Assembly (NCBI GenBank): GCA_030951095.1
Contig: JAUZQI010000144.1
Coordinates: forward strand, 1 to 7,714
Source: Mariprofundus sp.
GTDB lineage: Bacteria > Pseudomonadota > Zetaproteobacteria > Mariprofundales > Mariprofundaceae
Length of the DNA: 7,714 nt
Direction: 5' to 3'
How positions within the stretch are numbered: position 1 is the stretch's first letter; each line of letters opens with the position of its first letter. A program made the translations under genes and the position numbers. Positions 1 to 5,879 of the stretch are shown in pieces. The notes below the pieces were generated by a model. It had not been told where the DNA came from, searched no databases, and saw nothing but the letters and a program-made list of their open reading frames with translations.

Positions 1-1874
1 GAACAGTCATAGAAGTTCAACCGGAGCAGGCGAAAGATACCGCCGTGCTGAATGTGGTGGGAGCGTTGGGTGCCTCTATCGGCAACACGGCATATTCACT
101 GCGTGAAAACCCGACGATTGAGGTTACAGCCATGGGATTCAGCCCGCTACAAAAAACACTACTGTCCTCTGAAACCGGAGGTACGGTTCGCGTTGAGCTG
201 TCCGAAATTCCGCAGCCCATACGTGTGACAACAATACCGAACTCGGACAAGACAAGCTGGTGTATCAACGGAAAAATGGTAATGGTAGCAAAACAATTGC
301 GGCAAAAGCTTTTTTCCGGGGAACATACGATAGAAATTGACAGCCCCTATTTCAAAAAGCAGAAAATCAACGTCGTCATGGCGTTGGGCGAGGCGCTGGA
401 TCGTAGCGTTCATTTACAGCCTATAAGCGGACAGATGACCATCACCACAGTGCCAGCAGGTGCAAGCGTGCACATCAATGGAGAACCGGTCGGCATTTCA
501 CCTGTATCTGTTACAAAGATCGGCGGCCAATACCAGCTTGAGGTGGTGCTTGGCGACTATCAAACAATATCCGAAAATATTGAAATCACCAACGCAGATA
601 ACCATATCGAACGGGATTACCGACTGATGCCCAGAAATGCTTATGTGAACATCCACCTGTCGCCTGTTGGCGGAACATTGCTTTTGAATGGCAAAAAAGT
701 ACCTTCAGCCACAGAGAAACTGGCCGTTCAAGCCCGTGCCAACAACATGCTAAGCTATCATAAGGCAGGCTATTTTTCGCAACACCAGACTGTATCCATT
801 GCCCCCGGAGCAGAAAAAAAGGTTTCATTTCAACTCAAAGCTGAGACAGGCGTGGTTGACGTTCGCTCGAAGCCGAATGCGACTGTCATCGTCGATGGCA
901 AACAGGCGGGCCAGACGCCGCTGGTATTAAAATTATCTGCGCTGCCGCACCGGATTGAACTGCGTAAACGCGGGTTTCGCTCCCACAAAAGAACGGTGAC
1001 ACCCAGCAGCAAGTCGAGACAAGCAATCACAGCCGTGCTGCATACGGAATTGCAGGCGAGGTTATCTGAAGCATCGCAAGAATTTAACAACTTGGTCGGC
1101 ATGAGACTCAAACTTTTCAGACCACGCAGCAGCTTTGTGATGGGAGCTCCCCGCTATGAGAAAGGCCAACGCGCCAACGAGTTTTTGCGCACTGTGAAAC
1201 TGACCAGACCATTTTATGTCAGTAAACACGAAGTCACCGGCGCGCAGTACGCCAGATTCAGGAAAAGTCAGAGTGCACAGAATGAGCCGGTAAGTTCACT
1301 GAGCTGGATTGACGCCGCGACGTACTGCAACTGGCTCAGTTCACGGGAAAAGCTCCGCCCCTTTTACAATATTCGTAATGGCCAATTGCGTGGCTTCAAT
1401 GTGGCGTCCGACGGTTACAGGCTGCCCAGCGAAGCTGAGTGGGAATGGTTAGCCAGAAAAGCGGCAAGAACTGAACAGAGCAAATTCACATGGGGTGATG
1501 AGACAACCATCCCCGAAAATTCCGGTAATATCGCAGATGAATCTGCCGAAGGAACAACAACGCACTATGTGCCAAATTATTCCGACGGCTATGCGGGGCT
1601 AGCTCCGGTTGGCAGTTACCCGGCGGAAAAATCAGGCCTGTATGACTTGACCGGCAATGTTAGTGAATGGGTGCATGATGTTTATTCTCTGGTGCCGTCT
1701 GCCGGACAAAAAACAGAGCTCGACCCGATGGGTAAAAATACAGGTGATACGCACACAGTAAAAGGTTCAAACTGGCGCTCCGGCACGATCACCGAGTTAC
1801 GGGCCTCGTATCGGGACGGTGCCAATACAGGCCGTGACGATATCGGTTTTCGCGTTGCACGATATATTGACTAA
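1..1874 (+). CDS. PEGA-repeat protein with C-terminal FGE-like (SUMF1/EgtB/PvdO) domain, 5' end outside window
   Basis: The frame is open from the window edge (first full codon at 3) to TAA at 1872-1874, so the internal GTG at 45 is not a convincing start. The 623 visible residues contain about five PEGA-like units of roughly 65-70 residues (near 12-212, 216-425, 429-632, 635-841 and 845-1048). The clearest are units 3 and 5, with VPAGASVHINGEPVG and KPNATVIVDGKQAGQTPL. From about 1090 comes an FGE-sulfatase fold with family motifs: FVMGAP, EVTGAQYARF, YRLPSEAEWEW, GLYDLTGNVSEWV (GNV at residue 551) and GFRVAR (residue 615). Active FGEs bind copper through a cysteine pair just before the final motif. 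Here that stretch (KGSNWRSGTITELRASYRDG) has none, so the domain is probably a binding or structural module. PEGA domains are usually extracytoplasmic beta-rich modules, so secretion or membrane anchoring is expected, but the N-terminus is not visible. It may be a partner of the channel/vWA operon downstream; that is inference. Confidence 0.88.
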   Translation, partial: TVIEVQPEQAKDTAVLNVVGALGASIGNTAYSLRENPTIEVTAMGFSPLQKTLLSSETGGTVRVELSEIPQPIRVTTIPNSDKTSWCINGKMVMVAKQLRQKLFSGEHTIEIDSPYFKKQKINVVMALGEALDRSVHLQPISGQMTITTVPAGASVHINGEPVGISPVSVTKIGGQYQLEVVLGDYQTISENIEITNADNHIERDYRLMPRNAYVNIHLSPVGGTLLLNGKKVPSATEKLAVQARANNMLSYHKAGYFSQHQTVSIAPGAEKKVSFQLKAETGVVDVRSKPNATVIVDGKQAGQTPLVLKLSALPHRIELRKRGFRSHKRTVTPSSKSRQAITAVLHTELQARLSEASQEFNNLVGMRLKLFRPRSSFVMGAPRYEKGQRANEFLRTVKLTRPFYVSKHEVTGAQYARFRKSQSAQNEPVSSLSWIDAATYCNWLSSREKLRPFYNIRNGQLRGFNVASDGYRLPSEAEWEWLARKAARTEQSKFTWGDETTIPENSGNIADESAEGTTTHYVPNYSDGYAGLAPVGSYPAEKSGLYDLTGNVSEWVHDVYSLVPSAGQKTELDPMGKNTGDTHTVKGSNWRSGTITELRASYRDGANTGRDDIGFRVARYID

Positions 1875-1917
1875 CGCGCGTGGATTTTGTCTTTACCGGC
1901 ATTTGAACTCGATAGCC

Positions 1918-1939
1918 CCCTTCTGTATTGACAAAAGGG
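1918..1939. other. imperfect hairpin between the PEGA/FGE gene and the antitoxin
   Basis: CCCTTCTGT (1918-1926) and ACAAAAGGG (1931-1939) pair over nine positions with one mismatch around a 4-nt loop. No U-tract follows on the plus strand, so it is a poor intrinsic terminator. It also overlaps the TTGACA -35 element, so it may be incidental or regulatory. Transcription of the upstream gene could continue into the toxin-antitoxin genes. Confidence 0.3.
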
Positions 1940-1956
1940 ACTTACAGACTAGTCTG
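1928..1956 (+). promoter_or_regulatory. candidate sigma70 promoter of the toxin-antitoxin operon
   Basis: A consensus TTGACA -35 hexamer lies at 1928-1933. The best -10 at a usable distance is TAGTCT (1950-1955, 16-nt spacer), which matches consensus at only three positions. The arrangement suits a tight promoter that the antitoxin represses, because the -10 lies inside the inverted repeat at 1949-1961. The antitoxin start at 1986 is about 30 bases downstream of the -10. Confidence 0.5.
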
Positions 1957-1961
1957 ACTAG
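1949..1961. promoter_or_regulatory. candidate antitoxin operator, 13-bp perfect inverted repeat
   Basis: CTAGTC-T-GACTAG is a perfect 6-bp-arm inverted repeat with a one-base centre. A second, overlapping 10-bp palindrome, AGACTAGTCT, sits at 1946-1955, so GACTAG occurs twice in direct orientation (1947 and 1956). Phd/YefM antitoxins typically autoregulate by binding short palindromes over their own promoter. The location over the -10 and 24 nt before the start codon fits that; binding itself is inferred. Confidence 0.55.
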
Positions 1962-1985
1962 ATGCTTTGAACACAGGAGTCTGTT

Positions 1986-2234
1986 ATGGGGCAGTGGCAA
2001 TTACAGGATGCGAAGGCACGCTTGAGTGAACTGATCAAATCGGCACATAATGAAGGCCCGCAGCAGGTGACTGTGCGTGGCAAGCCTTCGGTAATCGTGA
2101 TCTCTATTGAAGAATTCGAGGCGATGAAACGCCGGCGACCGCGTTTTGTCGATCTGATGCGATCATCGCCAATGGTAGGCGAGGCGTTGACTATAGAGCG
2201 CTCCGGTTCTCTGACCCGGGATGTCACCCTGTGA
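1986..2234 (+). CDS. type II antitoxin, Phd/YefM family
   Basis: An 82-residue protein starting at ATG 1986 behind AGGAG (1975-1979, 6-nt spacing). The N-terminal half has the Phd/YefM DNA-binding fold pattern: WQLQDAKARLSELIKSA, then GPQQVTVRGKPSVIVISIEEFEAM. The C-terminal part from about residue 50 is basic and then variable, as expected for the flexible segment that wraps and inhibits the toxin. Its TGA overlaps the GTG start of the toxin by four bases (GTGA, 2231-2234), giving translational coupling. Expected role: neutralise the downstream PIN nuclease and repress the shared promoter through the inverted repeat upstream. Full length for the family; I see no damage. Confidence 0.92.
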   Translation: MGQWQLQDAKARLSELIKSAHNEGPQQVTVRGKPSVIVISIEEFEAMKRRRPRFVDLMRSSPMVGEALTIERSGSLTRDVTL

Positions 2235-2644
2235 GTTATCTGCTGGATACCAACGTATTGTCGGAGTTGGTGCGTGCAAAACCCGAACCGGCAGTGATTG
2301 CCTGGTTCGATCAGGTGCCGGACGATAGCCTGCATATCAGTGTATTGACCCTTGGTGAGATTCGGAAGGGTGTCGAATCTGTTTCTGATAGCAGGAGGAA
2401 AGAGAAGCTGCGGGTCTGGCTGGAACATACGTTGCCGGACTGGTTTGAGAATCGCGTCCTTTCAGTTGATGAAGCTGTTGCCGAACAGTGGGGGCGCATG
2501 CTCGCGGAGGCTGGACGCCCGGTTCCGGCGGTCGATAGCCTGTTAGCTGCCACAGCTCTACAGCACGGCCTGCGCATGGTGACCCGCAATGAGCTGGATT
2601 TTAGCTTTCCCGGACTGGAGGTGATCAACCCGTGGATGAAATGA
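2231..2644 (+). CDS. type II toxin, VapC/FitB-like PIN-domain ribonuclease
   Basis: A 137-residue PIN-domain protein. It starts at GTG 2231, inside the antitoxin stop, and ends at TGA 2642-2644. The acidic metal-binding residues of VapC/FitB toxins are all present: D6 (LLDTNVLSELV), E43 (LTLGEIRKG), D102 (PAVDSLLAATA) and D123 (TRNELDF). The fold normally uses Mg or Mn to cleave RNA, often tRNA; the target cannot be read from sequence. Length and motifs are complete, so the toxin is probably functional and kept in check by the coupled antitoxin. The pair lies between the PEGA/FGE gene and the channel/vWA operon and may be an independent insertion. Confidence 0.93.
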   Translation: MSYLLDTNVLSELVRAKPEPAVIAWFDQVPDDSLHISVLTLGEIRKGVESVSDSRRKEKLRVWLEHTLPDWFENRVLSVDEAVAEQWGRMLAEAGRPVPAVDSLLAATALQHGLRMVTRNELDFSFPGLEVINPWMK

Positions 2645-2774
2645 AAACACTGTGGCTTTTGAAATGCACGAAACAAGACCTGACCCCGCAGTCGGCCAAC
2701 AATCGAATCGAGACGGATGCTCGCAGTGACAAACAAGTTTACCCCAGCGATCACCGCTCATCCGCAGGGCATTA

Positions 2775-2816
2775 TTTGTGCTCAAAAGCTTCCGTTCAGT
2801 TTTTGTGCCAAAACTT
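2775..2816. repeat. near-perfect direct repeat, about 27-nt period
   Basis: TTTGTGCTCAAAAGCTT (2775-2791) and TTTGTGCCAAAACTT (2802-2816) are the same word apart from one single-base gap in each half. The copies start 27 bp apart, roughly two and a half helical turns. The second copy overlaps the best -35 candidate. A regulator-binding pair is plausible; a chance or slippage duplication is the alternative. Confidence 0.5.
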
Positions 2817-2880
2817 AACACTTGGAATTTATCATGGGTGAAAAAATCATGCAGGTGCGTTGTTTGTTTCATGTTAAGCA

Positions 2881-2885
2881 AGGAG
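2881..2885 (+). promoter_or_regulatory. ribosome binding site fixing the small-protein start
   Basis: AGGAG lies 6 nt before ATG 2892 and selects that start over the in-frame ATGs at 2871 and 2778, which lack a comparable site. The next gene has an almost identical leader (AGGAGACTC at 3045-3053), so the two genes appear to be expressed with similar strength. Confidence 0.75.
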
Positions 2886-2891
2886 AGACTC

Positions 2892-3041
2892 ATGGCTGAT
2901 ATTCACAGAACCAAACGGTTCAAGCGAAGTACGCTCATTATTATAACCATCCTTGGCCTTGGTTTGCTAGCTGGCACGGCGTATGCCGCCATGCGGTCCA
3001 TCCAGCTGGATTCACCGGCAACATTTCCGGTTGATATTTAA
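2892..3041 (+). CDS. 49-residue single-span membrane or secreted small protein
   Basis: I do not recognise a named family. The protein has a very basic N-terminus (R6, K8, R9, K11, R12), one hydrophobic stretch (about residues 14-30) and a short C-terminal tail ending SPATFPVDI. The basic start predicts N-in, C-out orientation. An A30-Y31-A32 motif ends the hydrophobic part and looks like a signal peptidase I site. Cleavage after A32 would release a 17-residue peptide; otherwise the protein stays as a membrane anchor with a short periplasmic tail. It has a strong ribosome site and ends only 14 bp before the channel gene, so it is very likely a real first gene of the operon. It may be an accessory subunit of the channel complex (inference). 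Confidence 0.72.
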   Translation: MADIHRTKRFKRSTLIIITILGLGLLAGTAYAAMRSIQLDSPATFPVDI

Positions 3042-3055
3042 GACAGGAGACTCGT

Positions 3056-3814
3056 ATGTCAGAGATGATTAAAAGCATCGCCGTGCTGATTGGCAGCGCC
3101 ATTACCGTGCATCTTTCCTATATCGGTTATATCCGACCGCAGGCTGATGTGATTATTGCCGAAGCCAAACTCGCCGGGCAATCGGCTCCACGCGATCTTC
3201 TGGTCGTACTGAAAGATTATGAGCAGGAGATATGCCTTATTCTGATGCTCTGGGCGGTCTATCTGATTTTGAGTAAATGCTTTGCCATTCTCAAAGATAA
3301 ATATCTGTTCACCGTCGATCTGCTGGAAGAAACGGCTGAAGATGGCAGCAACCTTAATACTGCATTGTCCAATCTCGATCAGCTTCCTGCAGACACCAGA
3401 GAAACACCTCTGGTTGAAACCCTGATGGCGAGCCTGCGGCGATATTTGATTACCAACGATGTCCAGAATACCTCCGACGCGGTGGAATCCAGCGTTGAAT
3501 CGCTGGCGGTACGGCAGGAAGCGGAAAATTCGATGATTCGCTATCTCATCTGGGTGATCCCCTCCATCGGTTTTGTTGGCACGGTCAGGGGCATTGGTCA
3601 GGCGCTTTCATTGGCTGATCAGGCGCTGGCCGGCGATATCGCCGGCATGACAAATAGTCTGGGCATTGCTTTTAACTCTACCTTTGTCGCCCTGCTGGTG
3701 AGTATTTTATTGATGCTTCTGCTGCATCAGTTGCAGCGGCTGCAGGACGGTCTCGTCGTAGATACACAAGCCTATTGTGAAAAGTTTCTCTTGAAACGCA
3801 TTTCCGAAAAGTAG
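3056..3814 (+). CDS. MotA/TolQ/ExbB-family proton channel subunit
   Basis: 252 residues, start ATG 3056 behind AGGAG (3045-3049, 6-nt spacing). Four hydrophobic segments are visible: about 8-26, 57-79, 161-183 and 202-224. A long cytoplasmic loop of about 80 residues between the second and third is typical of TolQ/ExbB/MotA proteins. The third helix carries the family signature IPSIGFVGTVRGIG (168-181). The fourth contains LGIAFNSTFVALLVS (202-216), corresponding to the small/hydroxyl-residue face that lines the ion path, with T209 a candidate polar residue. Members form pentamers around a dimer of MotB/ExbD/TolR-like subunits and convert ion flow into rotation or force. Two such partner proteins follow directly, the first only 7 nt after this stop. 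It is not one of the standard paralogs, because no tolR, exbD or motB gene follows. Confidence 0.9.
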   Translation: MSEMIKSIAVLIGSAITVHLSYIGYIRPQADVIIAEAKLAGQSAPRDLLVVLKDYEQEICLILMLWAVYLILSKCFAILKDKYLFTVDLLEETAEDGSNLNTALSNLDQLPADTRETPLVETLMASLRRYLITNDVQNTSDAVESSVESLAVRQEAENSMIRYLIWVIPSIGFVGTVRGIGQALSLADQALAGDIAGMTNSLGIAFNSTFVALLVSILLMLLLHQLQRLQDGLVVDTQAYCEKFLLKRISEK

Positions 3815-3824
3815 GCCCAAACTG
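3813..3824 (+). promoter_or_regulatory. probable CTG initiation site of the first vWA gene
   Basis: AGG (3813-3815), overlapping the channel-gene stop, lies 6 nt before CTG 3822. In this frame a TGA at 3792 closes the upstream side, and no ATG, GTG or TTG occurs before ATG 3873. Translation from CTG gives LKARR, which matches the MKSRR start of the downstream paralog at exactly the right place. Coupling to termination of the channel gene would help a weak start codon. Confidence 0.6.
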
Positions 3825-4886
3825 AAAGCCCGCCGCAGAACCGAAGGATTTAGTATCGCATTCCTGGATATCATGGCTTGCGGCCTTGGCGCTATCATTC
3901 TGGTGTTTATGATTGTCAAACATAATGTCGATCAACCCACCACAGAAGCTGATCTGCTGCAATCCGACCTGGCCCAACTCCAGCAACAACAAGCAGCATT
4001 GAAACAATCAATCTCCGAACTGGATGCTGATGCTCTGAATGAAATAAAAAAAATCAGCCGTAACCAGACAGCAGTATCCGCATTGAAACATGAGATGGCC
4101 AAAAAAAGTGATCTGCTCAAACGCAAGAACATGGAGCTCGCAGCAGTCAAAAATACAATTAAAAATGCGCCCAGGGCGAAAAAAGATGATGTTGTAAAAA
4201 ATGATCGGGGCGGGGAAGAAAATTATATCATGGGTATCAAGGTCGAAGGGCGTAAGATCGTTTTTCTCGTTGATAGCAGTGCATCCATGACCGATGAAAA
4301 GCTTATTCGAATCATCCGCCGCAAAAACAGCTCGGAAAGTGAGAAAAAAAGAGGCCCCAAGTGGCAGCGCACCAAACGCATTATGCGCTGGCTGCTGGCG
4401 CGCACACCTAAATCCAGTCAGGTCTCTGTCGTAGCTTATAATCAAACAGCCAGAGTACTGGGCGGATCAGGCTGGTTGAATGGCCGTGATGCCAGCAGTA
4501 TACAAAAACTTTACAGAGAGCTTGATAAGCTTGTGCCAACCGGATCAACCAATTTGCAACTGGGTTTGCAAAAAGCAGCGGCGCTCGGGCCTACAGACTT
4601 GTATGTGGTGACTGATGGCCTGCCCACCGCCGGACAATCGCGTTATTCGAGCCTCAATCCATTTTCAGCTTGCAGCTCCCTGTTGGGTAAATCCAGCAAC
4701 ATCTCCGGTGACTGTCGCGTCAAACTGTTCCGCCAGAGTATTTATGAAAGTTCTCCCAAGGGCGGCGTGAAAATTAATGTCATCCTGTTGCCCATCGAAG
4801 GCGATCCGCAGGCGGCTCCGGAATATTGGGCATGGAGCGCGTCAACAGGCGGTTTGCTCATTAGTCCTGCGCTGAGTTGGCCATGA
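3822..4886 (+). CDS. vWA protein 1: MotB/ExbD-like membrane helix, coiled coil and MIDAS-bearing vWA domain
   Basis: 354 residues if started at CTG 3822. The N-terminus is basic, then one membrane helix with FLDIMACGLGAIIL. D16 sits where MotB, ExbD and TolR carry their proton-binding aspartate near the start of the helix. The first in-frame ATG (3873, residue 18) would remove it. Residues about 40-114 are a charged, glutamine-rich coiled coil. A vWA domain follows to the C-terminus with a complete metal-ion site: D151-S153-S155 (DSSAS), T243 (TGSTN) and D265 (VTDG). C284 and C298 could form a disulfide, which fits a periplasmic location predicted from the basic N-terminus. It overlaps the next gene by 4 bases (ATGA). 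By homology logic it is the stalk/stator partner of the upstream channel, with a ligand-binding vWA head instead of a peptidoglycan-binding domain. Confidence is high for the domains, moderate for the start and role. Confidence 0.82.
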   Translation: MKARRRTEGFSIAFLDIMACGLGAIILVFMIVKHNVDQPTTEADLLQSDLAQLQQQQAALKQSISELDADALNEIKKISRNQTAVSALKHEMAKKSDLLKRKNMELAAVKNTIKNAPRAKKDDVVKNDRGGEENYIMGIKVEGRKIVFLVDSSASMTDEKLIRIIRRKNSSESEKKRGPKWQRTKRIMRWLLARTPKSSQVSVVAYNQTARVLGGSGWLNGRDASSIQKLYRELDKLVPTGSTNLQLGLQKAAALGPTDLYVVTDGLPTAGQSRYSSLNPFSACSSLLGKSSNISGDCRVKLFRQSIYESSPKGGVKINVILLPIEGDPQAAPEYWAWSASTGGLLISPALSWP

Positions 4887-5827
4887 AATCACGGCGGGGA
4901 AATCTGGAGATTTTCAGCCTGTCCTTCCTGGACATTGTTTCCTGTGGATTTGGCGCTGTCATTTTGCTGGTGCTGATTTCCAAACCGCTCGAGGGAACCA
5001 CCAGCTCGGATATTGATACTGCCAGGCAAATGTTACAGCAGGTGATATCTGCGGAGAACAGTGTTAGCCAGTCATCCAGAGAGCTCGAAAAGAAACAACA
5101 GGAGCTGGCCAGCCTCAAACAAATCAGTTCGCTAATAGTAACTTCCGGGGCAACCGCAAAAAAGCAGCTCGGCGCTAAAACCAGCGAGCTTGAAAAACTG
5201 GATGGCGACCTCGAAGGCTTATCCCAGGTTGAATCCTCGCTCAAACGCGCCTCGATCAGGCCCAGTTCTTCAACAAAAAGGGATGCGGAAGTCGGCGGCA
5301 TACCGGTTGACAGCGATTACATTATTTTTATCGTCGATACATCGGGCAGCATGATCAATATCTGGCCGCGTGTATCCCGTGAACTGATTAATGTTCTGAA
5401 AATTCATCCCAGGGTAAAAGGTTTCCAAATCATGAACGACAATGGAACCCATTTAATTTCAAGCTATGCAGGAAAATGGATTCCCGACACCCCACAACGC
5501 CGCAGAGCCGTGATGGGCATGTTCAAATCATGGAACAGCGCCTCAAACAGTAGCCCGGTTGAAGGGATTGAGATGGCATTAAAAAGATACGCGAAACCCG
5601 GTATTTCCCTGTCTATTTATGTTTTCGGAGATGATTATTCCGGTGCATCCTATGGCCCAATCGTTGACACTATCGGCAATCTGAACAGCAATCGCATCAC
5701 GGGAAAAAGATTAGCCAAGATTCACGCTATAGGATTCATGTCGCAATACACCACCAACCGCTTTTCCATTCTGATGAGAGAACTGACAAAACGTAATGGT
5801 GGAACCTTTCTGGCTCTGCATCCATAA
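4883..5827 (+). CDS. vWA protein 2: paralog of vWA protein 1 with MotB/ExbD-like helix
   Basis: 314 residues. ATG 4883 is chosen because it forms an ATGA overlap with the previous stop; the TTG two codons earlier is less likely. The architecture repeats that of the upstream gene: basic MKSRRG start, a helix with FLDIVSCGFGAVIL (candidate ion-carrying D17, and a CG-x-GA motif shared with the paralog), a coiled coil of about residues 45-122, and a C-terminal vWA domain. The metal site is D152-S154-S156 (DTSGS) and D250 (FGDD), with serine 224 in SSPVEG at the place where threonine is usual, so metal affinity may differ from the paralog. Apart from the membrane segment and domain order the two proteins are quite divergent, so this is an old duplication. 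They could form a heterodimer inside the channel pentamer. Last gene of the operon, ending TAA 5825-5827. Confidence 0.85.
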   Translation: MKSRRGNLEIFSLSFLDIVSCGFGAVILLVLISKPLEGTTSSDIDTARQMLQQVISAENSVSQSSRELEKKQQELASLKQISSLIVTSGATAKKQLGAKTSELEKLDGDLEGLSQVESSLKRASIRPSSSTKRDAEVGGIPVDSDYIIFIVDTSGSMINIWPRVSRELINVLKIHPRVKGFQIMNDNGTHLISSYAGKWIPDTPQRRRAVMGMFKSWNSASNSSPVEGIEMALKRYAKPGISLSIYVFGDDYSGASYGPIVDTIGNLNSNRITGKRLAKIHAIGFMSQYTTNRFSILMRELTKRNGGTFLALHP

Positions 5828-5840
5828 GTATCAGCTTCCT

Positions 5841-5874
5841 GGTTATTCCCTACCCGGCGTGGTATCCCCTACCC
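5841..5874. repeat. short direct repeat with four G-tracts on the minus strand, between convergent genes
   Basis: GGTTATTCCCTACCC (5841-5855) and GGTATCCCCTACCC (5861-5874) are near-identical with a 20-bp period. On the minus strand they give four runs of three or four Gs, with loops of about 2, 10 and 2 bases, a possible G-quadruplex. The element fills most of the 52-bp gap between the convergent vWA2 and transporter genes. No conventional hairpin/U-tract terminator is seen in that gap. Confidence 0.4.
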
Positions 5875-5879
5875 AACTG

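Larger units (their letters stand above)
2645..2891 (+). other. non-coding leader before the channel/vWA operon
   Basis: 247 bases without a convincing gene. Short frames on both strands lack ribosome sites or recognisable protein features. The second half is more AT-rich and holds a near-perfect direct repeat (2775-2816). A weak promoter-like arrangement is TTGTGC (2803-2808) followed by AATTTA or TTTATC around 2826-2833; neither hexamer pair is good. No hairpin with a U-tract follows the toxin gene. The operon promoter probably lies here, but I cannot place it firmly. Confidence 0.5.

Noticed and set aside
1740..1874. FGE-like C-terminus as a diversity-generating retroelement variable region
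   Set aside because: Some retroelement targets end in this fold, but I see no template repeat, no reverse transcriptase gene and no clear enrichment of mutable AAC codons near the 3' end within the window.
1918..1939. Intrinsic terminator of the PEGA/FGE gene
   Set aside because: The stem has a mismatch and no U-tract follows; it overlaps the promoter of the next operon.
1958..2428. 156-residue minus-strand frame across the toxin-antitoxin genes
   Set aside because: It is the antisense shadow of two well-supported genes, has no recognisable motif and no ribosome site.
2892..5827. Zorya anti-phage defence operon
   Set aside because: The channel plus stator-like pairing resembles ZorA/ZorB, but the partners carry vWA domains rather than an OmpA-like domain, the channel protein lacks the long cytoplasmic tail typical of ZorA, and no ZorC, ZorD or ZorE-like gene is present.
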